Below are positions 8,075-16,222 of a stretch of 64,000 nucleotides of DNA, piece after piece (the stretch's first letter is position 1; the number at the start of each line of letters is the position of its first letter). Source of the DNA: Enterococcus sp. BWR-S5 (lineage in GTDB: Bacteria > Bacillota > Bacilli > Lactobacillales > Enterococcaceae). Location of the stretch: assembly GCF_016745255.1 (NCBI RefSeq), contig NZ_JADOEQ010000002.1, positions 393,506-457,505 of the forward strand, in the 5' to 3' direction. The notes beneath the pieces were generated by a model that was not told the DNA's origin, searched no databases, and worked only from the letters and a program-made list of their open reading frames with translations. Made by a program: the position numbers and the translations under genes.

Positions 8075-8632
8075 ATGAACCAATCTTTACGATCCATGAT
8101 TCTAGCTGCTGAGTTTGCAGCAATTATCGCTGTTCTTTCCCAATTTACTATTCCCTTCGGACTGATTCCCTTAACTGGACAAACGTTGGCTATTGGTCTT
8201 TCTGTAACAATCTTAGGGCGTAAAACCGGAACCTATGCCATTTTAATTTATCTACTGCTTGGCCTAATCGGTCTCCCCGTATTTGCCGGCATGAGCGGTG
8301 GTGTCGCTGTTCTATTTGGACCAACCGGCGGCTATTTAGTCGGCTTTATCATCAATGGTTTGGTTACCGGCGATATCTTGGAGCGTACCAGCTTCACCTA
8401 CAAATGGGCTGTAATAGCCAATCTAATCGGTGCCGTTCTTACCCTTCTGTTCGGCACTATTTGGCTAAAGCTGTCTGGGCAGCTCGACTGGATTGGGGCC
8501 TTTCAAGGGGGCTTTGTTCCTTTTATTATCCCCGGAGCAATAAAAGCTGTGGCAGCTGCCTATCTCGGTATCCTGCTAAGAGAGAGATTACCTTTTTTCT
8601 CAGTAAATTCTAAAAAATCTGTTCAAAAGTAA
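8075..8632 (+). CDS. bioY: Biotin transporter BioY (ECF S component)
   Basis: A 185-residue integral membrane protein with about six helices. Family hallmarks are IPLTGQTLAIGLSVTILG near residue 35, the GLIGLPVFAG segment and GPTGGYLVGF near residue 80. BioY captures biotin and either works alone or with the shared energy-coupling module (EcfA/A'/T), which is not in this window. Start is the ATG at 8075, six bases behind AAAGAGGTG; a GTG at 8066 lies inside that site. It is a single gene under a BirA-type operator, so it should be turned on when biotin is scarce. Confidence 0.92.
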   Translation: MNQSLRSMILAAEFAAIIAVLSQFTIPFGLIPLTGQTLAIGLSVTILGRKTGTYAILIYLLLGLIGLPVFAGMSGGVAVLFGPTGGYLVGFIINGLVTGDILERTSFTYKWAVIANLIGAVLTLLFGTIWLKLSGQLDWIGAFQGGFVPFIIPGAIKAVAAAYLGILLRERLPFFSVNSKKSVQK

Positions 8633-8680
8633 AGAAAAACAAGCTATACTAATAGATACATATGACTGAATACGAATTGT

Positions 8681-8707
8681 GTACAGGTATCCAAGACCTG
8701 TATCACT
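8681..8707. other. Small hairpin upstream of signal peptidase gene
   Basis: TACAGGT and ACCTGTA form a perfect 7-bp stem with a 7-nt loop between bioY and the signal peptidase gene. There is no T-run. It may affect the 5' leader, but no function can be assigned. Confidence 0.4.
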
Positions 8708-8763
8708 GAAAATCAATTAGTTAGTGTCGTTCTTACTGATAAAAAAGGCTGGAGGGGTAAGTA

Positions 8764-9312
8764 GTGAATAAACTGAACAGAAAGAAAGTATTTCGTACAG
8801 CAGCAGAATTTGTTCTCTTAATTGGCTTCGTTCTTGTTTTGAGACACTTTGTATTCAATCCTGTTGAGGTATCCGGTACATCAATGGAACCGAATTATCA
8901 AGATGCAGACCGTTTATGGCAAGCGACCTTTATCAAACCCAGTCGTTTCGATGTCATTACCTTCGAAAGTCCGAGAAACGGAAAATCTCTTGTTAAGCGT
9001 GTCATTGGTCTTCCCGGAGATACAGTTTACTACGAAAACGATCAATTATATATCAACAATACCCCTTTTGACGAACCCTATCTGGATGAATTCAAAGAAG
9101 CGGCAGAAACAGAACTGCTGACGGAGGACTTCACCTTCGACACCTATCCGGCTATCACCTCTGCAACTGTGCCGGAGGATAGCTATTTTGTCCTAGGCGA
9201 TAATCGACAAAACACGGATGACAGCCGCTATTTCGGCTTTGTAAACAAAAAGGACATTACAGGCGTTGTTTTCTTCCGGTTCTTTCCATTGGAAAAAATC
9301 GGTGCCCCTTAA
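8764..9312 (+). CDS. lepB: Type I signal peptidase
   Basis: A 182-residue membrane-anchored serine protease that removes signal peptides from exported proteins. One N-terminal transmembrane helix (about 13-30) is followed by the catalytic motif SGTSMEPN, with nucleophile Ser40, and KRVIGLPGD, with general base Lys78. LGDNRQNTDDSRYFG (box E) is near residue 140. Length and single membrane anchor fit Gram-positive SipT-like enzymes. The start is GTG at 8764, behind GGAGGGG. It is monocistronic and ends at a strong hairpin. It may process the exported, non-lipoprotein surface proteins such as the WxL lectin encoded next door. Confidence 0.93.
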   Translation: MNKLNRKKVFRTAAEFVLLIGFVLVLRHFVFNPVEVSGTSMEPNYQDADRLWQATFIKPSRFDVITFESPRNGKSLVKRVIGLPGDTVYYENDQLYINNTPFDEPYLDEFKEAAETELLTEDFTFDTYPAITSATVPEDSYFVLGDNRQNTDDSRYFGFVNKKDITGVVFFRFFPLEKIGAP

Positions 9313-9314
9313 TT

Positions 9315-9365
9315 AAATAAAAAGAGGAGTGGAACTGATTGCTTGTTCCACTCCTCTTTTTATTT
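9315..9365. terminator. Bidirectional terminator
   Basis: A perfect 21-bp stem (AAATAAAAAGAGGAGTGGAAC) with a 9-nt loop between the converging signal peptidase and lectin genes. Confidence 0.92.
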
Positions 9366-9389
9366 AGTTGAAATTGCTCAGCTGTATTG

Positions 9390-11933
9390 TTAGTAGGCAT
9401 CAATCAGCTGCCAAAGAAGCTCTGCTTGATAGCGTCCCAGTTTCGTTACATTGCCTCCTGACACCTCTAATTTAAATCCATCGCCACCATCCGACCACGT
9501 GTTGCTGATTGAGACCTCACCAGCTGTTCCATTGAGCTCCTCATAAATCTCTATGGGCGTTTCCGACAATTTATACTCTGTGGTGCCTCGCTTGTACCGT
9601 ATCGCTTCAGAAATTATCCTGTCAGTATCTTCCATATGAGTTAAGGGCTTGGTCAGCTCGACTGTGAGGCGCCATTTAGTTCGCGTGACTCGTTCATCAG
9701 AAATAACGAGCTCTTCATCATAGGTTGGCGATTCAACACGTGTCGTCAATCGATTGGCTTGCGAGCCGAATTGGAGAACACTCGGCGCTGAAACCAGAGA
9801 CAGCTTGCCTGTATGCTTGAATACATAGTTAACTGTCACAGCCTGTGCAGGTACAGTCAGCTGTGTCTCATTTTCAGGACGCTGAATCAATGCGTAATCG
9901 TTGGCAATCAGCTCATCAATTTGCGCTTGAATATCCATCTCTGCTGCTAAATTCACCGTTGTGCCGGCAGCATATGTTTTATTTATCGCTGAACACAGCG
10001 ATTGACCCTCGTCATCGATAAAAGCAACAGTGATAGCAGTCTGATTTCTCTTATAATAGAAATAGACATCCTTCGCATCCTCTGTAAAATGGCCACTGGC
10101 TTCACCGATGGTACGATCATAAGTATAGTATTGAATAGTCGATGGACTTTCTGAATAAGGCTTGCCGATAATATCCGTAATCGTTTTTGCTGTTGCTATT
10201 GGCTGACTGTTCTCATCAAAATAATGAAAGGTCACACTACTCTCGTCAGGAATCTCAACAGCAGCTTCTTCTGAGGTTCCCCACGTCGAACCGGAGACTG
10301 AGAAGACCTCTACCGATACAGGTAAGCGAGCAGCGACCTCATCTGTTACTACTTCAGCCTCAAAAGTTAGCTCGTAAGGTCTATTTTCAATAAGTACCTT
10401 ATTTGACAGCTTAATTGTTTGACCTGAAAATTCCAAGTCTGTGTCACTAATCTGATTTCCTTCGAAAAACAGGGTATTTGGCTTGTAGTCTAAGCCTTCC
10501 GGCATCGTAATAATCACAGAGGCACCATCACCACTTAAAATGGCATCTTCATCGGGTGTAATCGAGTCTGTAAAACGAACCGTGTCATCCTTATAGCCCA
10601 CAACCTGAGAGGCAGGGGTAGCAGTCGGATTCTGAGTCAGGTTTTGAACCTTCAAGTCATGATCCGCACTACCCGGAATCTCCAGCATAGCTATTCGAGC
10701 ATCCATCCATAAACCACCGGTCGCACCGGTAAATCCCCAGTAAACCTTTGTTCCGCCAAACATCGTTTGCAGATTAGCTACCGTATAAGAGGCTTCACCA
10801 AAATTTTCAACTGTATACTTCAGTGTTCTCGTACTTGCTACCCAAGTGATGTCCAAAGCTCGCCAAGTATCGTTAGACATTCGATTTGCTGCATTGGCTG
10901 TTGTCGTCGTTTTCAGTAATCCGTTATGTGTTCGCGCACTACCCGAGGTATTATTGGCAGCCGGAATCAGTACAGCAATGTGCCCACCACGTCGATTAGC
11001 CAAACTTAGAATGCCATCACTGCTGGCTCCTGAGGTACCATAAGGATCAAACTCCAGACTCAATGCATTTCGAATATGGTTATTGCCATTACTCCCGTTA
11101 CCATAGGCAGCCAATGCTGAACCGCCTTCTCCAATAGCCGCCTGTCCCCTAGGGTCATTATGAAAGGTCATCGTAATGCCATCCGCAACGCTGGTACTCG
11201 TACTACCGGAATCGTTTGTTCCATTACCTAAATAAATAAAAGTAGTAAAACGAAAATCTCTCGTCAAATCAATCTGCCGTTTTGACCAGATTGCCCCTTT
11301 TTGTCCGGTACTACCCACTATTTGCAATACCTTGTCATCATCTAAATAAACAGGTCCTGAGCCTATTGCAGGGTTAAATACAGCATTCAACGGGATTGTA
11401 TTCGCCGGAAAAGCATCTGCTCCCGACCAAGCTCTTGTTTGAACATCCAAATAAAGCCCTTGCTCTCTAGAAAAATCCTTTAAGGAAGTAAAATTCAACT
11501 TTTTTTCTATTTTCGTTTCTCCCGTCGTATCGGATAAGAGAATCTTTGAATAGGAAGCACCGGCTTCTTGAGAAACATCAAAGGTTACCTCAAATGGAGC
11601 AGGCTTTTCTGCAACAAATTCAAGGATTCCTTCCTTTTTCAACGGATTGGCTGAAAAGATTACATGCTCCTGATTCTTGTTGTCGAGCGCTGCTTCAACT
11701 GTTTCCATGGTTGCGTCCGTCAGTCCTTCGTAGGACAGAGTATATTTTTCTTGTTTAGGATTGTTTATACGCACAGTTACTGATAGCATACCAGCTTCAG
11801 TTGTCGGCTGAGCGGTAATGATCGTTTCATTTTCCGATGCTTGACTTTCTTTGGCACCGCCCCAGATAAACAGCAACGTGAATAGGAGAAAGACGCATAT
11901 CACACCCATATAAGAATTTTCTTTATTTTTCAT
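9390..11933 (-). CDS. Cell-surface L-type lectin / MucBP / WxL protein
   Basis: An 847-residue secreted protein. A signal peptide ends near residue 33 (ESQA-SE). Residues about 165-420 form a bacterial legume-type lectin domain: VADGITMTFHNDPRG, LSLEFDPYG and the closing VYWGFTGATGG are diagnostic. A beta-sandwich follows (about 425-560), then MucBP-like repeats (VTFHYFDENSQPIA, then VAFIDDEGQSL) at about 570-700. The C-terminal 130 residues are WxL-like: KWRLTVELTKPL and the ending LLWQLIDAY. WxL domains bind peptidoglycan without a covalent sortase link; there is no LPXTG. Likely role is adhesion to glycans. It lies 187 bp downstream of a winged-helix regulator on the same strand, which probably controls it. 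Confidence 0.88.
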   Translation of the reverse strand: MKNKENSYMGVICVFLLFTLLFIWGGAKESQASENETIITAQPTTEAGMLSVTVRINNPKQEKYTLSYEGLTDATMETVEAALDNKNQEHVIFSANPLKKEGILEFVAEKPAPFEVTFDVSQEAGASYSKILLSDTTGETKIEKKLNFTSLKDFSREQGLYLDVQTRAWSGADAFPANTIPLNAVFNPAIGSGPVYLDDDKVLQIVGSTGQKGAIWSKRQIDLTRDFRFTTFIYLGNGTNDSGSTSTSVADGITMTFHNDPRGQAAIGEGGSALAAYGNGSNGNNHIRNALSLEFDPYGTSGASSDGILSLANRRGGHIAVLIPAANNTSGSARTHNGLLKTTTTANAANRMSNDTWRALDITWVASTRTLKYTVENFGEASYTVANLQTMFGGTKVYWGFTGATGGLWMDARIAMLEIPGSADHDLKVQNLTQNPTATPASQVVGYKDDTVRFTDSITPDEDAILSGDGASVIITMPEGLDYKPNTLFFEGNQISDTDLEFSGQTIKLSNKVLIENRPYELTFEAEVVTDEVAARLPVSVEVFSVSGSTWGTSEEAAVEIPDESSVTFHYFDENSQPIATAKTITDIIGKPYSESPSTIQYYTYDRTIGEASGHFTEDAKDVYFYYKRNQTAITVAFIDDEGQSLCSAINKTYAAGTTVNLAAEMDIQAQIDELIANDYALIQRPENETQLTVPAQAVTVNYVFKHTGKLSLVSAPSVLQFGSQANRLTTRVESPTYDEELVISDERVTRTKWRLTVELTKPLTHMEDTDRIISEAIRYKRGTTEYKLSETPIEIYEELNGTAGEVSISNTWSDGGDGFKLEVSGGNVTKLGRYQAELLWQLIDAY

Positions 11934-11967
11934 TTTCCACTCTCAACCTTCTTTATGTTTTTATAAG

Positions 11968-11982
11968 TACGCCAAGCGTACG
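11968..11982. promoter_or_regulatory. Palindrome upstream of lectin gene
   Basis: GTACGC-CAA-GCGTAC, a perfect 6-bp inverted repeat 35 bp before the lectin start codon, next to a TATAAA-like stretch on the minus strand. It could be the operator of the winged-helix regulator encoded upstream. That link is a guess. Confidence 0.4.
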
Positions 11983-12120
11983 ACCCACATGCTTCCAAAG
12001 CTAAGAAACTGATTATTTTTCTACTATTATTCCCTCAAGAACTTATAAAGTCAGTCCATTACCGCTCTACTACCGGTCTATGTATGAGAACGGGATACAC
12101 TATCCCTCTCTCTTTTTCAA

Positions 12121-12819
12121 TCAAACGTTCAACACATATCCTCTTGACCGAACTGTCTTGATATACTCCGGCTTTAGAGGGTCTTTTTCAATTTTTCTTC
12201 GTAAATGAAAAATTAGATTAGCTACTCGAAACTTTAAGTTTTCCGACTCTTCTTTGTTATTCCAGACTTGCCTGTAGATTGCCTGATAAGGGATGGCTTC
12301 TGACTTCTTTCTATATAAAAGCTCAATCGTTTTAAATTCCAGCTTGGTCAACCCAACTTCTCTGTTACCATCGACTACTACACTCAAATTGCTAGGAACC
12401 AGCTTAAACTCTTTTACTCCTGATGCTGCCTCTGCCAAAGATGGAGACATGTTTTGCAAAGCACCATGACGCAACGAATTTTTCAGTATCAGTTGATACT
12501 CTTCGGGATCAATCTGAGAGTCAACGATGCCATCTGCACCCAGTTGCAGCAAAATGATTCGCGTTGTCTTTGGCAGCTCATCTGAAAAAATCCAAATTAG
12601 GGCGCTTGTATGCTTCCTGATTTTTATCAGCAGCTCACAAACCTTCCCTACCTCCCCCTCGGAGTCACTTTGAATAATCAATGCATCCATTTCTCCAACT
12701 TCTTCAACATTGTTTTTTAACGGCATTTCCAGTAAACTAAATGACTCATCGCTCTTCAGAGCTTCCACGTGCCGATTATCCGGAAGCCCATTATTTGAAA
12801 CAAACCCAATTTGATACAT
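12121..12819 (-). CDS. Atypical winged-helix (OmpR-type) transcription regulator
   Basis: A 232-residue protein. The C-terminal 100 residues are a PhoB/OmpR-type winged helix: LTKLEFKTIELLYRKKSEAI, FRVANLIFHLRRKIEKDP and the wing IKTVRSRGYVLNV. The N-terminal 120 residues follow a receiver-like alpha/beta pattern (DALIIQSDSEG, LIWIFSDELPKT). The usual acidic pocket and phospho-acceptor aspartate are not evident, and no histidine kinase gene is nearby. Proteins like this accompany WxL-protein genes in enterococci. AGGAGGAGG precedes the start. It lies between the lectin gene (its likely target) and the inverted-repeat-flanked recombinase, whose inversion would replace the DNA about 170 bp upstream of this gene. 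Confidence 0.8.
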   Translation of the reverse strand: MYQIGFVSNNGLPDNRHVEALKSDESFSLLEMPLKNNVEEVGEMDALIIQSDSEGEVGKVCELLIKIRKHTSALIWIFSDELPKTTRIILLQLGADGIVDSQIDPEEYQLILKNSLRHGALQNMSPSLAEAASGVKEFKLVPSNLSVVVDGNREVGLTKLEFKTIELLYRKKSEAIPYQAIYRQVWNNKEESENLKFRVANLIFHLRRKIEKDPLKPEYIKTVRSRGYVLNV

Positions 12820-12991
12820 AACTTTTCCTCCTCCTGCGAAAACGGTGTCATATTAAATCTTTTTCAAAGCATTATTCCTTATTTACTGCTATAATTACAG
12901 CAATAGTCACGTTTGGTCCAGCTAAAAAGCAACTGTTTCTCAGCCGTTTAAAAATATTTTTTTCCATACACACCATACAATTTTTTTCTTT

Positions 12992-13014
12992 AAATAATTA
13001 GTTCTGAGAAAAAC
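12992..13014. repeat. Left 23-bp inverted repeat of recombinase element
   Basis: Positions 12992-13014 (AAATAATTAG...GAGAAAAAC) are the exact reverse complement of 14510-14532. The match is 23 of 23 and stops sharply on both sides. The pair encloses 1495 bp that contain only the tyrosine recombinase gene and short repeats. Confidence 0.92.
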
Positions 13015-13050
13015 TTACAAAAAACAGAAAAATAAACGAAAAATAGTAGA

Positions 13051-13070
13051 TTTGACGGTTTATTTGACGG
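13051..13070 (+). repeat. Left pair of direct repeats (possible recombinase arm sites)
   Basis: TTTGACGG occurs at 13051-13058 and again at 13063-13070, a 12-bp period. The same motif recurs at the other end of the element in the same orientation (14284 onward). Confidence 0.65.
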
Positions 13071-13106
13071 CTTTCTTAGTTTCCGGAGAGAGTCACGACT
13101 CCTAGA

Positions 13107-13143
13107 AATAAAAAAGAAGCTCCGTGATATTCACGAAACTTCT
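13107..13143 (-). terminator. Terminator of recombinase gene
   Basis: On the minus strand a 12-bp stem (GAAGTTTCGTGA with TCACGGAGCTTC, two G-U pairs) is followed by TTTTTTATTT. The stem begins inside the last codons of the recombinase gene. It should stop recombinase transcripts from running into the regulator gene. Confidence 0.8.
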
Positions 13144-14261
13144 CTCTCAAAATCATTTAGATTTAGTTTGGCATCTAGCTTAGACATAGCAATCTGTCTG
13201 TTTTCCCACATAGAATCTGTATATGTATCCAGTGTCAGCTTAACAGAGGAATGGCCCAGCAGCCTGCTTAATGTTGCTACATCAACACCTTCCTCAATAC
13301 ATCGAGTCGCAAAGGTATGCCTCAGAACATGAAAATGAATGTTCAAATTAGCCGCTTCAATAATTTTCTTAAAACGATAATTAATTACTCTCGGCTCTGC
13401 AAAACTGTTTTTGCAGGCAATTAGGAACTCCGAATTGGCCTTTTTTCTGTTTTCCAGTAGATACTCTCTCAAATTTTCTGCCAATGGGATATCCCGTCTG
13501 GATGTTTCTGTTTTAGGTGTGCTCAGAATCAGCTTTGTCTTTTGAACAGAATCCTCGCAGTTAACCCTTAAAAGCGTTCGGCGAATCTGAATCGTATTTT
13601 TTTGAAAATCAATATCACTCCATTTCAGTCCGCTAATTTCACCAATACGCATTCCTGTATACAAAGCTAAGATTACAGGCGAGCAGCTTTTCTCCTGTAA
13701 TGCCATTTCCTCTAATTGCCTTTGCTGCTGTACAGTTAATGCATTGACACGCTCGTTCCTGCTTTTGGGGAGAATAACGGCTTCACAAGGATTTTCGACA
13801 AGATATCGTTCCTTACAGGCTTGATTCAAAGCATGCTTTAGTACGGTGATAATCCCTTTAATCGTTGTCGGAGATAAATCCTTAAGCTGCAAATGATAGA
13901 TAAAATCATTGATATCCGCTGTTCCCAACTCGTTCATTTTTTTGTTCCCTAGAAAAGGGAGAATATGCTTCTCTACTCGGCCTGAATACGCAGCATAGGT
14001 CGTGACCTTGACACTCCTTTTTACGGTATACTCAAGCCATTGGCATAGCCAGTCCGTCAGCTTTCCTTGAAATACCAACTGTGTTTTCGTCCCTTGATTG
14101 TATTGAGATTTCAACACAGTTAATTTATTTTTTACTATATTATACTTTTTTCCATACACGTATCCAAAAATTATTTTGCCATTTTCTGTTCTATTTTTTA
14201 TATAGCGGCCTTCATAACGGCCATCTTTTCTTTTATAGATATTTTCACCTTTTCTGGCCAA
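13131..14261 (-). CDS. Tyrosine recombinase (integrase family)
   Basis: A 376-residue site-specific recombinase. The N-terminus (about 1-45, RKGENIYKRKDGRYEGRY) is an arm-binding domain of the Tn916/phage integrase type. A SAM-like core-binding domain follows (about 65-145, LCQWLEYTVKRSVKV onward). The catalytic domain carries TGMRIGEISGL (Arg), HVLRHTFATR (His-x-x-Arg), LGHSS and the nucleophile Tyr in LDTYTD, so it looks active. The start is TTG at 14261, behind GGGAAGTGATC, a near-perfect ribosome binding site; a TTG at 14324 has none. The gene is enclosed by perfect inverted repeats and has no excisionase or phage neighbours. Its role is probably DNA inversion rather than integration. Confidence 0.88.
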   Translation of the reverse strand: MARKGENIYKRKDGRYEGRYIKNRTENGKIIFGYVYGKKYNIVKNKLTVLKSQYNQGTKTQLVFQGKLTDWLCQWLEYTVKRSVKVTTYAAYSGRVEKHILPFLGNKKMNELGTADINDFIYHLQLKDLSPTTIKGIITVLKHALNQACKERYLVENPCEAVILPKSRNERVNALTVQQQRQLEEMALQEKSCSPVILALYTGMRIGEISGLKWSDIDFQKNTIQIRRTLLRVNCEDSVQKTKLILSTPKTETSRRDIPLAENLREYLLENRKKANSEFLIACKNSFAEPRVINYRFKKIIEAANLNIHFHVLRHTFATRCIEEGVDVATLSRLLGHSSVKLTLDTYTDSMWENRQIAMSKLDAKLNLNDFEREVS

Positions 14262-14283
14262 AAGATCACTTCCCACTATTAAT

Positions 14284-14303
14284 TTTGACGGCTTTTGCGA
14301 CGG
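14284..14303 (+). repeat. Right pair of direct repeats (possible recombinase arm sites)
   Basis: TTTGACGG at 14284-14291 and GCGACGG at 14297-14303 share the GACGGCTT core with the same 12-bp period as the left pair at 13051-13070, in the same orientation. Confidence 0.6.
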
Positions 14304-14435
14304 CTTATTAATTATTAAAAACAAAATACATCAAATTTGTTGATTATTTACTGCTTACAAATGCTTTGGAACCCTTTTTTATCATTTTTTTCGCTTTTTT
14401 ATAAAAAATATGAAAACAAAAAGACAAAAAAACGA

Positions 14436-14464
14436 TAGACTACTGTGCCTATTTCAGTTAAAAT
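14436..14464 (+). promoter_or_regulatory. Possible outward promoter at right end of element
   Basis: TAGACT (14436-14441), 17-bp spacer, TAAAAT (14459-14464), reading out of the element through the right inverted repeat. In the present orientation no gene follows on the plus strand for 1.7 kb. If the element flipped, it would face the regulator gene at 12819. Confidence 0.4.
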
Positions 14465-14493
14465 ACTATTGGAATCATAAAATTTTTCGTACA

Positions 14494-14499
14494 TTATAG
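14494..14499 (-). promoter_or_regulatory. Possible -10 box for the recombinase gene
   Basis: TATAAT on the minus strand, 11 bp inside the right inverted repeat. The matching -35 region (TTCTGA, 18-bp spacing) would lie inside the repeat itself, so inversion could swap upstream contacts. The -35 match is weak. Confidence 0.4.
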
Positions 14500-14509
14500 T
14501 AAAAACAAC

Positions 14510-14532
14510 GTTTTTCTCAGAACTAATTATTT
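14510..14532. repeat. Right 23-bp inverted repeat of recombinase element
   Basis: Exact reverse complement of 12992-13014. The bases beyond it differ from those beyond the left copy, so the repeat is sharply bounded. Confidence 0.92.
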
Positions 14533-15273
14533 TATGAAATATTTTTTATTTTGTCGTCAAAAATAATATGTAGTTTCCCCTATTCAAAACACCCGTTTAC
14601 TATTCAACTATTCTGTAAATCATTTAGAATAAACCGCTTTCTTCCCCATTTACGATTTTACCACATAAAAATAAATATTTTATTTCTATTTCATTAGAAA
14701 AATGATTAATTTAAAAAAATCACAAATAATATCAATTTAAATATCAGTCACCTCATGAATCAATATTTCCTTTTTCATATAGTTTATTAATTATTTGGGC
14801 AAGAAACAACAGCAACGCCCATTCCTTTCTTTTTGTACATCTCGACTTACAGAAATTACACAACTATAGGTCCTTGCATTCAGCTACTTTCATATATGGG
14901 TAAATAGAACATCGAAAGAAAGAGACTCTGACATTTGCATGTCCTAGCCTCTAAAAACCGAATATACAGCATCCTAAGCTTTATGTACTCCTAGAGAACC
15001 ATGGCTAACGCCCCCGAACTATATTTCATTCGCTTTTGCTTTCTCAAAACGGAACACTATTAAACTGGAGCCTTTGGTTTCCAGACCGGAACACTCCTTC
15101 TCCATCAATTTCGTTGTAGAAGAAGCCTTGTCACGGCCTCATTTAATACTGAATATAGATTGAATGCAGTCATTTACAGTCTTTAGTAGTAGACTTTGCA
15201 AAGCTTTGTGTCTCTTTTACTTTAAAACAACTCGTATTTCTATGGTTACCTATGATAAGCAGCTTTTTTCTTC
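14533..15273. other. Non-coding interval right of the recombinase element
   Basis: About 740 bases with no credible gene. The left third is very AT-rich. A hairpin lies at about 14925-14953 (GAGACTCTGACAT against ATGTCCTAGCCTC). The stretch 14895-14990 shares words such as ATAGAACATC with the interval at 24000-24140 and looks like a decayed intergenic repeat. I see no intact target gene for a promoter firing out of the element. Confidence 0.5.
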
Positions 15274-15879
15274 TCATTGCTCCATTGCCAGCTCATACAG
15301 CGGCAACAGCTGTTGGTAGGTTTCCAACATATATTCCCTTGCTTCTTCAGGATTTTCCAGTATCGCAGAACCTCTTTTAATGATTCGTCCGACTTGAAAT
15401 TCTCCCTTCTTTATATTACAGAAACGAAGTAAGCCTCTTTCAACATCCGCCTCCATCAATTTTTCAATTTCAGGCTGTGTGTGATCCAAGGACATATAAA
15501 AATCTTCCGGCAAATGATCAAACAATTCCTGGTTATTCAAAAACGCCTCCGCAATTTTCTGCTCATTTTTAGGATTATCAATCAGAGACAACCACATAAA
15601 AACATAGTCAGGCCAAATGCCCAATTGAAAATGCGGCTCCATTTTGTATCCGCGTTTTTTCTGGCTTAGCGCTGACCATGTATTCTCCGGTGGATAGGTT
15701 GTCCGCCGACGATGCTGAGCAATATGAACAAAAAGCTCCTTCTCAAGCTTTGTTCCCAGTTCTAATGCAAAGTAATCGTCTAATTCTTGAAAAACCGGTT
15801 GTACCAACCGTCTAATCCCATCCATTCTTGCTTCCAGGCCTTCAATTTCAAATACTTCAAAACTTTTCTCTGTAAACAT
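15274..15879 (-). CDS. DUF1054 family protein (UPF0637, YktB-like)
   Basis: A 201-residue soluble protein of the UPF0637/DUF1054 family. It is recognised by FFTEKSFEVFEIEGLEARM-like opening sequence, HIAQHRRRTTYPPENTWSAL and HFQLGIWPDYVFMWLSLIDNP. The family is common in Bacillales and Lactobacillales, and its function is unknown although structures are known. The length matches relatives. It stands alone. The ribosome binding site (GGGGGAA) is 14 nt from the ATG, a little far, so the exact start is less certain. No regulatory signal was identified. Confidence 0.85.
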   Translation of the reverse strand: MFTEKSFEVFEIEGLEARMDGIRRLVQPVFQELDDYFALELGTKLEKELFVHIAQHRRRTTYPPENTWSALSQKKRGYKMEPHFQLGIWPDYVFMWLSLIDNPKNEQKIAEAFLNNQELFDHLPEDFYMSLDHTQPEIEKLMEADVERGLLRFCNIKKGEFQVGRIIKRGSAILENPEEAREYMLETYQQLLPLYELAMEQ

Positions 15880-16167
15880 TAAAATGGAAATTCCCCCTTT
15901 GTTGATATAAGCAAGCTGACCCCATATAGTCCCTTATTATTCTAAGCCTTGAATAATTACATTTGCTTATTTTCTCGCATCCCATTTTCTATTGCGTATT
16001 ACTATGCGAATCCATTTCTTAGTAAACTCAATAGTCCAACTAGTCAACTATCCATTTTTCATGCTTAAGAGTAACACCTCTCTAAAAGAAATACAACTCC
16101 AATAATTATCACTTTTTTTAATATTTTGAGCACTTGAAGAGAAAATCTTTTTATGTTAATATGTAGT

Positions 16168-16212
16168 CGAACGATATATAGCATAACTATATATAAAGAA
16201 ACTATATATAAG
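16168..16212. promoter_or_regulatory. Operator-like repeats upstream of padR gene
   Basis: ATATATAG-CATAA-CTATATAT forms an inverted repeat, followed by a third CTATATAT copy, ending just before the ribosome binding site. PadR regulators usually repress their own gene through such dyads, so autoregulation is likely. Confidence 0.5.
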
Positions 16213-16222
16213 GACTGATTCG

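Larger units (their letters stand above)
12992..14532. mobile_element. Putative self-inverting DNA element with tyrosine recombinase
   Basis: A 1541-bp block bounded by perfect 23-bp inverted repeats. Inside are a lone tyrosine recombinase gene, a terminator at its 3' end and two pairs of direct TTTGACGG-type repeats, one near each end, as expected for arm-type binding sites. Recombination between inverted core sites flips the DNA between them; between direct sites it would excise it. There are no phage structural, replication or transfer genes, and no obvious target-site duplication. I infer an invertible switch. A minimal integrated element with inverted ends is the alternative. Confidence 0.6.

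Noticed and set aside
12992..14532. Prophage or integrative conjugative element remnant
   Set aside because: No phage, replication, excisionase or transfer genes are present on either side, and the ends are inverted rather than direct repeats. A degenerate element cannot be wholly excluded.
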